The notes beneath the pieces were generated by a model. That model saw only the letters and a program-made list of their open reading frames with translations. It did not search any database and was not told the DNA's origin. From CAZXYF01 sp964644705 (GTDB lineage: Bacteria > Planctomycetota > Brocadiia > SM23-32), in contig CAZXYF010000116.1 of assembly GCA_964644705.1 (NCBI GenBank), forward strand, positions 1-9,956: a stretch of DNA of 9,956 bases, in the 5' to 3' direction. Below, in pieces: positions 1 to 7,555 of the stretch. The position numbers and the translations under genes were made by a program. Every line of letters begins with the position of its first letter. Positions within the stretch are counted from its first letter, which is position 1.

Positions 1-45
1 AATTGGGGTTCACTATATTTTCCAACGGATCAGGAGCTCTGGTAC

Positions 46-89
46 TGTCCCGGTTGAGACGTACTTCTGCACGACCCGAAGATGCGCAA
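46..89 (+). repeat. 44-bp dispersed direct repeat, copy A
   Basis: This segment matches 4737-4780 at 40 of 44 positions without gaps and in the same orientation. It begins 11 bp beyond the stop codon of the Enzyme I gene. Both copies start TGTCCCGGTTGAG and end GATGCGCAA. An ATTGGGG heptamer also precedes both copies (2-8 here, 4682-4688 in the other), with an unrelated middle part of different length, so the whole unit may be about 90-100 bp. Read on the minus strand, both copies keep the peptide AEVRLNRD, with two synonymous differences inside it. It could therefore be a remnant of a coding segment or a non-coding dispersed element. I do not recognise the family. Confidence 0.75.
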
Positions 90-100
90 CAGAATTCAGC

Positions 101-1984
101 TCAAGCATCCTCGTTTGTTTGAGGTGTCCATCGCATGAATGTATTCATGCATTTTTCACTGCAGAAATAATACTTCACCTGTCCAACGCTGACCACGTGC
201 GTGGTGTTTTCGGGCTGAATTTGCTCTTTGCAAACGGGATCGATAATTTTCCTCTCCGGCGGTGTATCGGGTTTATGCGGCACCCCCGCCCAATCTTCCA
301 GCAACTTGCCAATCTCATCAGCTGACTCGCACGCCAAACACTGTTCGGCCAGATTCTGACAGTCCTCAAGCTCGTACCGGTGTAATTTGTCTTCCAGAAT
401 TGGGATGGCCCGCGGACTTACGCTAAGATCCCGCATCCCAAGTCCGAGCAGAATAGGCAGAGAGCGCAGATCAGCCGCCATCTCACCGCAGGTGGATATG
501 GGTTTGCCCGCCGCGCGTGCCTGCTCAACCAGCTGCTGTATTATTTGGTAAATAATGGGATGTTCGGAGGTGTACATACTGGATACGCTGGCGGCGTTGC
601 GGTCCACCGCAAACATATACTGCACGAGGTCGTTGGTCCCCACGCTGGCAAAATCAACGGATTCGATCAGTGTGGGGAAGCTCCATACGGCCGAAGGAGT
701 TTCCACCAATATGCCCCGCTCGAAATCCTCCTTGAACTCCACATCATCATTCCGAAGCGTTTCAATCGCGTGATCGGTCAGGCCCTGCACGAACTCGAGC
801 TGGTCAATGGATTCAATCATCGGATACATCACGCGCAAATTATCGAATCCCACTGCCGCGCGCAAAATCGCCCGAATCTGTGTGATCAGGATTTCAGGAT
901 GGAAATGATACAGGCGATGCGCACGCAATCCCAGTTGCGGATTCTCCTGGGGCCCGAGCCACAGCGATGCGGCCGGTTTATCGGCTCCGATATCGAGCGT
1001 GCGCACCGTCACGATTTTATCCGCCGCATGCTTGAATAATTCGGCGTAGGCCTCATATTGCTCATCTTCCGTAGGAAACTCACGATCCTTTTCCATGAAG
1101 AGCGTTTCCGTGCGATACAGCCCCACGCCCCTCACTCCCCCCCAATGGAAGGACTCAAGCTGGGACGGTCGTAAAACGTTGACCCAGAGCTGCGCCAGCC
1201 GGGTGTCCTCCTCCTCAAGATGTTCAACACACAGGGGCCACTGAAGGTTTTCTTTTTCTTCCTCGCTGGGCCCAATCAGCAGACGCCCCCCTACTGCATC
1301 CACCAGCACTTCCTCTCCCTCATGGTCCCAGACCGGTTTCAGAGAGGGTATTCGGAGAACGCATTCATCAAATGACTTCGCCAGTACGGCTCCATGGGAA
1401 TATCCGGTTCCCTGTTCGACCACATAACCGCTGGCGCCTTTTTTCTGAGCTTTCAACACGATGGATGGCGGGAGTTCCTGAAGAGCCACAACAGGGTCCT
1501 CCACCAGATCCAGCTTCTGGTCGTGGAAACCGGTATGGCGCCCCGCGAGGCGCTGGCAGAGCTGCCGTTGCAGATCTCGGAAGTCAGCCGCGCGTTCACT
1601 GAATACCTTATCCTCAGTTTCACTCATCCGGTCCGCCATTTCACCGAGCACCTTCTGGACCGCTTTCTCCGCGGCGAGTTCCATCTCCTCTATCGCTTCT
1701 CGAACACGGTCATGAAACTCATCATCTTTCAGAATCGCCGCGTGTGCATTGAAGATCTCCGCTTCCTGATGCATGGCGTCATCACGCAGTTCATTCGCTA
1801 TGTCCTTCATTTCCTCCGAGAGATCCCTGGCATGCTCGTGAAATCGCTCGCATTCCTTCTCCGGACTGACCTTGGGCTCGGTGATCGATTTTTGTGGCAT
1901 CCGTGCCGCCGGCTTGAGACAGACCAGCGTACCGAGTCCCCGACCGGGTCCAATACAGCTACCTTCTATTATTTGTTTCGCCAT
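101..1984 (-). CDS. ptsI: PTS Enzyme I (phosphoenolpyruvate-protein phosphotransferase) with C-terminal YHS domain
   Basis: Cytoplasmic first enzyme of the phosphotransferase system, which moves phosphate from PEP onto its own histidine and then to HPr. The 627-residue product has the Enzyme I order: N-terminal and helical HPr-binding region (about 1-180), the swivelling phosphohistidine segment with GTGYSHGAVLAKS (His197 is the expected phosphorylated residue), then the PEP-binding barrel (about 265-560). In the barrel one sees GVGLYRTETLFM (Arg291), RTLDIGADKP, ETPSAVW, VGTNDLVQYMFAVDR and the active-site Cys499 in STCGEMA. Residues 579-620 are an added YHS module with DPVC (Cys585) and YYFCSEKC (Cys608, Cys612), explaining why the protein is longer than the usual 570-580 residues. 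The ATG at 1984 has only a weak purine tract upstream. A GC-rich hairpin (2032-2053) lies in the 103-bp gap after queF. No HPr or Enzyme II gene is in view. Confidence 0.93.
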   Translation of the reverse strand: MAKQIIEGSCIGPGRGLGTLVCLKPAARMPQKSITEPKVSPEKECERFHEHARDLSEEMKDIANELRDDAMHQEAEIFNAHAAILKDDEFHDRVREAIEEMELAAEKAVQKVLGEMADRMSETEDKVFSERAADFRDLQRQLCQRLAGRHTGFHDQKLDLVEDPVVALQELPPSIVLKAQKKGASGYVVEQGTGYSHGAVLAKSFDECVLRIPSLKPVWDHEGEEVLVDAVGGRLLIGPSEEEKENLQWPLCVEHLEEEDTRLAQLWVNVLRPSQLESFHWGGVRGVGLYRTETLFMEKDREFPTEDEQYEAYAELFKHAADKIVTVRTLDIGADKPAASLWLGPQENPQLGLRAHRLYHFHPEILITQIRAILRAAVGFDNLRVMYPMIESIDQLEFVQGLTDHAIETLRNDDVEFKEDFERGILVETPSAVWSFPTLIESVDFASVGTNDLVQYMFAVDRNAASVSSMYTSEHPIIYQIIQQLVEQARAAGKPISTCGEMAADLRSLPILLGLGMRDLSVSPRAIPILEDKLHRYELEDCQNLAEQCLACESADEIGKLLEDWAGVPHKPDTPPERKIIDPVCKEQIQPENTTHVVSVGQVKYYFCSEKCMNTFMRWTPQTNEDA

Positions 1985-2087
1985 TATTGCTTCATCCCAC
2001 GACTGAAAAACACGATTGCTTTATCACTAATCTGGGGGCGCCCGCCTCACCAGCACATAAAGAATACCTGATTATTCCCAGTGTGTC

Positions 2088-2510
2088 CTACTCACTTTCC
2101 ACGCTCACCGTCGCGTGAATCCCCCCCCGGACTCCAACGTCCAGTTGCACCCGAAGCTCATCGGGCTCAATCGCTGCCAGAAAATCCTCGTAGACTTTCT
2201 GGGCCAGGTGCTCGTGCAGGATGGGCACATCACGATACGCCAGAAAATAATACTTCAAGCTCTTGAGTTCCGGCATTTTCTCCGCAGGCACGTATGTTAT
2301 CCGCACGTTATAAAAGTCGGGCAGTCCCGTCATCGGACACACCGCCGTCAGTTCATCGGTTTCATAACTCACCTCGCCCCCGGTGTCATACACATAATCA
2401 ACCGCCCGGATCTCGGGGAATTCACGGTCGCGGATTTCCTCCTGCTGACCACGCAGTTCCTCGTCGCTCATCTCCTCGATTTTATCTTTATATTCGTATC
2501 CGTCAGCCAT
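2088..2510 (-). CDS. queF: NADPH-dependent 7-cyano-7-deazaguanine reductase (short, type I QueF)
   Basis: Reduces the nitrile of preQ0 to the amine preQ1 in the queuosine tRNA-modification pathway, in the cytoplasm. The 140-residue product has the length of the single-domain QueF subfamily. Visible family features are the nucleophile region AVCPMTGLPDF, with Cys58 and Asp65 at the same seven-residue spacing as the catalytic Cys/Asp pair of characterised QueF, the ELKSLKYYFLAYR segment (81-93) corresponding to the QueF NADPH-binding motif, an LHEHL segment that replaces the more usual FHED, and a terminal RGGI. The ATG at 2510 is preceded by a GCGAGGATAT ribosome binding site. It lies 30 bp downstream of hflC on the same strand, so it is probably co-transcribed with hflK-hflC. 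No queC, queD or queE is in the window. Confidence 0.93.
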   Translation of the reverse strand: MADGYEYKDKIEEMSDEELRGQQEEIRDREFPEIRAVDYVYDTGGEVSYETDELTAVCPMTGLPDFYNVRITYVPAEKMPELKSLKYYFLAYRDVPILHEHLAQKVYEDFLAAIEPDELRVQLDVGVRGGIHATVSVESE

Positions 2511-2540
2511 ATCCTCGCTCTTTCATCCATCCACCGACGC

Positions 2541-3497
2541 CTATTTCTTCTGCGCCGAAGGGATCCCTTTTAAGAATTGGAAATATCCGGAGTCCATTCC
2601 CAGCAACAGAAACGTCTCCTTGTCCATCGTCTTTTCGTACGTCTCGAGGCTGGTCATGTACTCATAGAAATCGAGGTTCTTCCCGTATGTTTTCGCGTAG
2701 ATATCGGCCGCCTCAGCGTCGGCCTTTCCCTTGATTTGCTGGGCCCGTTTATAACCTTCAGATTTGATCTGTTCGAGCTTTTGATTCATTTTTCCCAGTA
2801 TTTCGTTTTTCTCCCCCCGTGCTTCCGAGAGGTATTTAACGGCAATGCGTTTCCTTTCGGACCGCATTCGGCTGTACACATCCCGCCGCACACGCTCGAT
2901 ATAGTTAATCCGTTTTATGCGCACGTCTTTCAATTCAATACCATAATTCTCTCTCAATCCCTCGCTGGCCAGTTTTTCAATCTGATTCATCAATGTCGGG
3001 CGTCCGACTTCGATATCTTCTTTCACCTTCTGCGCTTCTTCGATCTCTTCCGTGACGTATTCCAGTTTTCGGCTGCTACTGCGAATGGACTCCTCCAGCA
3101 CCAGCGAACCAATTCTGTTCCTCAGAGCGGTTTCAATCTGATCATCCAGCTGAGACTGTGCCCGTTTTTCCGTCCGGACCGACACGTAGAACTGACGTGG
3201 ATTCACGATGCGCCAGCGCGCCCACGTATTTACCTTGATATATTTTTTTCCACGCGTTGGGATCTGACGCGGGTTCCCATCCCATTCCAGCAGCCGTTTA
3301 TCCAGGTAATGCACATCCTGAATAAAGGGGGTTTTCCAGTGGAGGCCCGGTTTTTTTACGACGTCCACGATCTCGGAAAATTGGGTAATCACGGCCTGTT
3401 CCATCTCCGTCACCGTGTAAAGTCCTTCTGCGGCAACCGTTACTCCAACAATCAGGACCACAAGACCAACAATGCCGATCATGGTGCGCTTAATCAT
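2541..3497 (-). CDS. hflC: HflC, SPFH-domain membrane protease modulator
   Basis: Partner of HflK. In characterised bacteria the two form a large membrane complex that surrounds the AAA protease FtsH and limits access of membrane substrates. The 318-residue product has an N-terminal membrane segment (about 4-23), an SPFH/band-7 domain (about 25-200), then a charged helical region typical of HflC: IKRINYIERVRRDVYSRM (194-211), RSERKRIA, SEARGEKNEI, and an AEAADIYAKTYGKNLDFYEY segment near 261-280. The start overlaps the hflK stop by four bases (ATGA at 3497-3494), and an AAGGGGGG ribosome binding site sits inside the end of hflK, which indicates translational coupling. No FtsH gene is in view, so the protease link rests on family knowledge. 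Confidence 0.93.
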   Translation of the reverse strand: MIKRTMIGIVGLVVLIVGVTVAAEGLYTVTEMEQAVITQFSEIVDVVKKPGLHWKTPFIQDVHYLDKRLLEWDGNPRQIPTRGKKYIKVNTWARWRIVNPRQFYVSVRTEKRAQSQLDDQIETALRNRIGSLVLEESIRSSSRKLEYVTEEIEEAQKVKEDIEVGRPTLMNQIEKLASEGLRENYGIELKDVRIKRINYIERVRRDVYSRMRSERKRIAVKYLSEARGEKNEILGKMNQKLEQIKSEGYKRAQQIKGKADAEAADIYAKTYGKNLDFYEYMTSLETYEKTMDKETFLLLGMDSGYFQFLKGIPSAQKK

Positions 3498-4519
3498 TGT
3501 TTGCCCCCCTTCATCTGCGGTTTATCAAGATTCAGAAACTTCAAAACCTCACTGGTCCCCGAATCCAATATGTATTTGCGCGATACCCTGTCCATAACCT
3601 TTCGCATTGTCTCCAGGTAGAGTCGCTTCTCCATAACTTGCGGGGCCTTTTTGTGCTCTTTCATCAGTTCTTTGAACCGCGCCACGTCGCCCTGGGCATT
3701 ATTCACACGTTGTGTGGCATATCCTTTCGCTTCATCGATAACGCGCTGTTTTCTCCCCCGTGCTTCCGGGATTTTGCTGTTTCGTTCCGAGACCGCTTCA
3801 TTGATAATAGTTTCTTTCTGCTGGCGGGCTTTATTCACCTCATTGAACGCGGCCTTCACTTCTTCCGGCGGGCTCACATCCTTAAGACGCACACCGCCCT
3901 GTTCCAGAATGTTGATTCCGGCTTCGTATTGATCCAGCTTCTCCTGAATCAATTCTTGCGCTTCGATCTGAATCCGGTCGCGATCAAAGGTGATCACCTC
4001 GTCCACCGAGCTGTCTCCCACCACCTGACGCATTACCGCTTCTGAGACGTCGCGAATGGTTTTCGTTGGCGCACGCAGGTTAAAGAAATACTTCCGCATA
4101 TCCTCCACCCGGTACCGCACCACCCAGTCCACCGTCAGGATGTTCAGGTCGCCGGTGAGAATTCGCCCCTCCTCCTTGATTCGAGGAGTCGCTTGTGCGT
4201 AAACCGTTTCCACCCCAGCCTCCTGGGTTCGAAATCCAAATTCCTCCCGTTTGACCTCCTCGGTGGCCACCTTTTTTATCCGGTCAATGCCAAACGGCAA
4301 CTTGAAATGGAGCCCCGGCCCCTGTACTCCCATGTCCTCTCCGAACCGAAGAACCAGAGCTCGTTCCCGGGATTCCACCGTATAGACCGATGACATAACC
4401 AGCCAGACACCGAGAACAATAACGGCCAGGGCCGCTCCCAGCTTCAAAAAACTTTTAATGTCATTACTATATTGCTGCAGATCTCGCATTGGATCCCATT
4501 GGCCTCTGTTCGTACTCAC
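3494..4519 (-). CDS. hflK: HflK, SPFH-domain membrane protease modulator
   Basis: First gene of the minus-strand block and partner of HflC in the FtsH-associated membrane complex. The 341-residue protein has a short N-terminal cytoplasmic part, one transmembrane segment (about 26-46), an SPFH domain opening with VESRERALVLRFG and GPGLHFKLPFGID, the conserved RILTGDLNILTVDWVVRYRV-type strand pair (119-138), and the HflK hallmark PPEEVKAAFNEVNKARQQKE (217-236), followed by a long charged helix. The start is GTG at 4519. It is supported by an AGGAGAG ribosome binding site about nine bases upstream and by the reading MSTNRGQWDP. The N-terminus lacks the long Gly/Pro-rich stretch seen in Escherichia coli HflK. 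I could not identify a convincing promoter upstream. Confidence 0.93.
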   Translation of the reverse strand: MSTNRGQWDPMRDLQQYSNDIKSFLKLGAALAVIVLGVWLVMSSVYTVESRERALVLRFGEDMGVQGPGLHFKLPFGIDRIKKVATEEVKREEFGFRTQEAGVETVYAQATPRIKEEGRILTGDLNILTVDWVVRYRVEDMRKYFFNLRAPTKTIRDVSEAVMRQVVGDSSVDEVITFDRDRIQIEAQELIQEKLDQYEAGINILEQGGVRLKDVSPPEEVKAAFNEVNKARQQKETIINEAVSERNSKIPEARGRKQRVIDEAKGYATQRVNNAQGDVARFKELMKEHKKAPQVMEKRLYLETMRKVMDRVSRKYILDSGTSEVLKFLNLDKPQMKGGKQ

Positions 4520-4963
4520 AGCACTTTCTCTCCTGCATCAATCTACCGGCAAAGGATAATCAGCGGGTACAGATAAATCTCTCCTATCCCCAATAACCCA
4601 CAAACATTGTGCAATCCGATACCCTACTTCGTCAACAACAGACACCGCGTTCACGGACCACTCCTGATCGAATTACTTATTATTGGGGGGAGTATTCAGT
4701 GAAACACGATATCCCAGATGCGCCCGCTGCCGGGCTTGTCCCGGTTGAGGCGCACTTCTGCACTACCCAAAGATGCGCAAACAACCCGATAGGGCCTTCT
4801 GGCAGGGCGCTGGAGCCATGTTTGAGCTCACGCTGAAACCGAGTGATCTCCGGAAATCTTTTTTCGCGCTTCAAAAACAGTTATTATAGATCTAAGAGGG
4901 CTCTTGTGCCATTCTTGGTGTAGTGTACATCCGAAAGATTTTCTCCAACTCAGGACGCCCACA
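4520..4963. other. Divergent intergenic region between hflK and the DUF1573 gene
   Basis: About 440 bp with no convincing gene, between two divergently transcribed genes, so it must hold both promoters. It contains repeat copy B (4737-4780). A small GC-rich hairpin, GCCCG-CTGC-CGGGC, lies at 4722-4735, and a palindrome AAGAG-GG-CTCTT at 4894-4905. A TATTAT hexamer at 4882-4887 could be a -10 element for the DUF1573 gene, but no good -35 accompanies it. A 23-codon reading from ATG 4818 to TAG 4889 (MFELTLKPSDLRKS...) looks somewhat protein-like, but its GGAG is only two bases from the ATG and I do not call it. Confidence 0.6.
4737..4780 (+). repeat. 44-bp dispersed direct repeat, copy B
   Basis: Second copy of the repeat at 46-89 (40 of 44 identical, same orientation, no gaps). 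It lies in the divergent intergenic region 217 bp upstream of the hflK start, so the two copies bracket the hflK-hflC-queF-ptsI block. On the minus strand the open frame reads AEVRLNRDKPGSGRIWDIVFH and then stops. The copy differs from A by four substitutions, three of them transitions. Confidence 0.75.
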
Positions 4964-5881
4964 ATGTCTCCCGTGTCATTCCGAGACCCAATTCGTAGAA
5001 GCCGATCTATCCTCACTATCTGTATTCTGTGCGTATCCACCTTTTTGTACGCCGGGGAGTTGAATGTCAGCTGGGACCAGACGACCGTGAGACTGTCCCC
5101 CGGACCACGTCAGGACAAAGTGGAGGGGCGTTTTACTTTCAGTAATAAGGGGAAAGATCCTGTCATCGTCAAAAAGGTGAAGGCCACATGCGGCTGCACG
5201 GCGGTGGAGACCGAAGACAAAGACAAATACGCGGCGGGAGAGACAGGCCATATTGATTTCACAATATCCTTTTCTCGGACTGGAGGTACGGTCAGAAAAT
5301 ACATCTATGTTACCATATCCGATCGTAAAATCTCTGAAACTAAAAAGTTGACCGCGGTCGTTGACGCTCCGCGTTACGTCAATATTCGACCGTCCATCCT
5401 TTTCTGGAGACAAAATTCGGACAACCCGCCGGCCAAAACGGCGACTTTCCTGGTCGAAGCAGACACTCCGATCCACATCACCCACATCCGAAAGACTGGC
5501 GACGCGGAAGCGTTTACGGTGAAGAAACGCATCGTGGAAAATGGCCGTGAATATGGAATTTCGCTTCAACCCAGAACGGGCACGGAACGAAGCCGCATCA
5601 CGCTGGATATCCGGACCGATTTTCCCTCGGGAGATGATCCCCTGACCTATAAATTAAGTGGATCGGTGATACCGCGAATGGGGCAGCCGGGATCACGTGT
5701 CCACAGGACCAGACCGGGATTCCTCGCATGGCTGTTCCCGGAAGAGCAATGGACACAAAAATACATAGTTCTGGGATTGAGCGTCCTCGGGGGGATCTCA
5801 ATTGCCCTGCTGGTGTTCGCCGTCGCGGGCAAGAGTCACCACTCCGGAAAAGATCAGGAAGACTCAGATCCCGACGAGTAA
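4964..5881 (+). CDS. Exported DUF1573-domain protein with C-terminal membrane anchor
   Basis: Function unknown. DUF1573 is an Ig-like beta-sandwich family of exported proteins. From the ATG at 4964 the product is 305 residues. It has an N-terminal arginine-rich then hydrophobic segment ending in TFLYAGE (about 11-31), consistent with a signal peptide, followed by the DUF1573 core: GRFTFSNKGKDPVIVKKVK then ATCGCTA (Cys76 and Cys78), AAGETGHIDF and TVRKYIYVTI. A less conserved beta-rich region spans about 138-235. A hydrophobic helix (267-288) follows, with a basic then acidic tail, so the mature protein is probably anchored by its C-terminus. An earlier in-frame TTG at 4904 would add 20 residues before the signal sequence. 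The ATG is preferred because CAGGA lies eight bases upstream. It stands alone on this strand and converges on the transporter gene. Confidence 0.85.
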   Translation: MSPVSFRDPIRRSRSILTICILCVSTFLYAGELNVSWDQTTVRLSPGPRQDKVEGRFTFSNKGKDPVIVKKVKATCGCTAVETEDKDKYAAGETGHIDFTISFSRTGGTVRKYIYVTISDRKISETKKLTAVVDAPRYVNIRPSILFWRQNSDNPPAKTATFLVEADTPIHITHIRKTGDAEAFTVKKRIVENGREYGISLQPRTGTERSRITLDIRTDFPSGDDPLTYKLSGSVIPRMGQPGSRVHRTRPGFLAWLFPEEQWTQKYIVLGLSVLGGISIALLVFAVAGKSHHSGKDQEDSDPDE

Positions 5882-5892
5882 TCCACGCCCCT

Positions 5893-7080
5893 CTATTTCC
5901 TTGCCGCCTCGGGATCGTCAATCTTGCCGAATCCCACAGCTAACACCAGCACTGCACACAGAACAATGCTAAAACTGACCATGATAGCGGGGGCGAAAGA
6001 GCCCATCGCGTCCTTTATCCATCCTCCGATTGGCGGTCCGGTTATACCGGCGATCCCATACCCCAGGAAACAAATCGGATAGAGCCTGGGAAAGAGATCG
6101 GTCCCGAAATAATCCACGATCGAGGAAGCATACACCACAAAACAGGCCCCAAACCCGGCCCCCGACACGCCCACTGCCGTAAGAGCGGCGGTGCTGGACA
6201 AGGTCATCGAGAGAGGTATCAGGGCCACTGCCAGCAGCAGGAGGGAAAGAAGAACCGTTGGGCGCGGTCCCATGCGATCATGTACCTGCCCCCAGACGAC
6301 GCGTCCGATCGCATTACCGATCGCAAATATCGAAATCCCCAGAGTCGCCACGCCCTTGCTGAACCCGGAATCCAGCAGAACCGGCTTCAGATTACCCACC
6401 GTCAGCAGGCCCGCGAATGTGCCCGCAAACATGCCGATTGACAGGAGGATAAATGGACCCGACAGGAGGTATTTCTTAATTCCGCCTGTAACCGCCTCCT
6501 TCTCGTCTTTTTCATCGGCATCCGCCGGTTCACTGAGCACCAGGGCAGCCACCAGCGCAACACCACCGAATACCGCGCCCACGAGACCGAAAGTTTCCAG
6601 AACGCCCCACTCAAGCCCCCCGATCAGATATTGAACCAGGTAACTGAGAATGATCGCTCCCCCTCCGAAACCAGCCACAGCCACTCCCGTGACCAATCCA
6701 CGATTGTTGGGAAACCACTTCATGCCGACCGTCAGCGGGCAGACGTATCCCGCCCCAATCCCGGCTCCGGTAAGCCCCCCGATCCCTGCCAGAATTATCA
6801 GGTAATTCCCCCCCGACATAGACGCCACAATGTAGCCCGTGCCGAACAACACCGCTCCTGCGCCGGCCGTGACTCGCGGACCAACTTTCTGCAGGATTCG
6901 TCCGGCCGGCACCATCGACACGGTAAAGACGGCAATTGTCACGCCAAAAATCAGCCCGCATTGCCCGTTCGTCAGGCCATACTGGTCAACCAGAGCGGGC
7001 GTAAAAGCACTCCACGCGTACACACCTCCTAAGATCGTCTGCAGTACAACCCCTGCAGCCAGGACTGTCCACTTTTTCAT
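5893..7080 (-). CDS. OFA-family major facilitator superfamily transporter
   Basis: Twelve-helix inner-membrane carrier of the oxalate/formate antiporter (OFA) family, whose members move small monocarboxylates or dicarboxylates. The substrate cannot be read from the sequence. The 395-residue protein opens with LGGVYAWSAFTPAL, and has a motif-A-like GRILQKVGPR after helix 2 (60-69), the OFA-typical run GIGAGYVCPLTVGMKWFPNN then RGLVTGVAVAGFGGG (107-141), a charged central loop (184-203) between the two six-helix halves, and a second-half repeat of motif A, GRVVWGQVHDRMGPRPT (259-275). The ATG at 7080 follows a CGGAG ribosome binding site. Its stop is 11 bp from the stop of the convergent DUF1573 gene, leaving no room for a separate terminator. 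A gap of 475 bp separates it from the upstream oxidoreductase, so it probably has its own promoter. Confidence 0.9.
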   Translation of the reverse strand: MKKWTVLAAGVVLQTILGGVYAWSAFTPALVDQYGLTNGQCGLIFGVTIAVFTVSMVPAGRILQKVGPRVTAGAGAVLFGTGYIVASMSGGNYLIILAGIGGLTGAGIGAGYVCPLTVGMKWFPNNRGLVTGVAVAGFGGGAIILSYLVQYLIGGLEWGVLETFGLVGAVFGGVALVAALVLSEPADADEKDEKEAVTGGIKKYLLSGPFILLSIGMFAGTFAGLLTVGNLKPVLLDSGFSKGVATLGISIFAIGNAIGRVVWGQVHDRMGPRPTVLLSLLLLAVALIPLSMTLSSTAALTAVGVSGAGFGACFVVYASSIVDYFGTDLFPRLYPICFLGYGIAGITGPPIGGWIKDAMGSFAPAIMVSFSIVLCAVLVLAVGFGKIDDPEAARK

Positions 7081-7555
7081 AAAATTCTCCGTGCATTCAC
7101 TCGATAATAAGATCAGTCGATTCAGTGTTCATAAAAACCCTCAACGTCAGTAATAAAGTTGACCCTGCGGTCCACCGAATCGCATAAAAAGTTCAGATAC
7201 TCAGCAGTGTAAATAATCGATACTTTCCCGGCTCACGTCTGCCGGAGGAAACATAAAACAGTTATATTCTGACCGGCGCTCGGAAGTCATCTCATGGACC
7301 TGTGCTGGGCCATTGCACAACGAGTTCATTGCGGGATCGCGCAACAGGGTCACAGGTCAGGCGAGACATGGTTCACGGGTTGAACACGTCATAAATAATT
7401 TTATCGTGCACCGGCCATTTACCTCTTGGAAACGATACAAAAAACTGGAGGCCGCGTGCAAATGCTATGGGGCCGCATCCTGTTGGCGTACGGAAGAGCC
7501 CTCCCGCGCACGATATCTTTTCGTCCGGGAGACCCGGCAGAAAAACGGGCTCCAG
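7081..7555. other. Long intergenic region with several inverted repeats
   Basis: This 475-bp stretch separates two minus-strand genes and holds no convincing gene. It contains several inverted repeats: CCGGC/GCCGG (7228-7232 and 7241-7245, 8-base loop), a perfect 8-bp pair GACCTGTG/CACAGGTC (7297-7304 and 7351-7358) enclosing a smaller TTGCG/CGCAA hairpin (7329-7344), and GTTCA-CGGGT-TGAAC (7371-7385). The promoter of the transporter should lie in its left part. A TATTAT hexamer occurs there on the minus strand (within 7105-7112), but without a good -35. A weak CCGGG/CCCGG stem follows the oxidoreductase gene but has no T run. Confidence 0.55.

Noticed and set aside
1394..2071. Long plus-strand frame of 225 codons opposite the Enzyme I gene
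   Set aside because: Antisense shadow of a gene with clear catalytic motifs; its own translation has no recognisable domain.
4220..4240. GGTTCGAAATCC, resembling a tRNA T-arm
   Set aside because: Lies inside hflK coding sequence with no cloverleaf partner stems around it.
4680..4874. Minus-strand open frame of 64 codons in the hflK/DUF1573 intergenic region
   Set aside because: It runs through repeat copy B in a frame that ends differently in copy A, and shows no family features. It is better explained as intergenic sequence.
5882..5892. Bidirectional terminator between the convergent DUF1573 and transporter genes
   Set aside because: The gap is only 11 bp and shows no hairpin or T run.
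7528..7545. CCGGG-AGA-CCCGG stem after the oxidoreductase gene as a terminator
   Set aside because: No T run follows the stem on the minus strand and the loop is only three bases, so it is not called a terminator.
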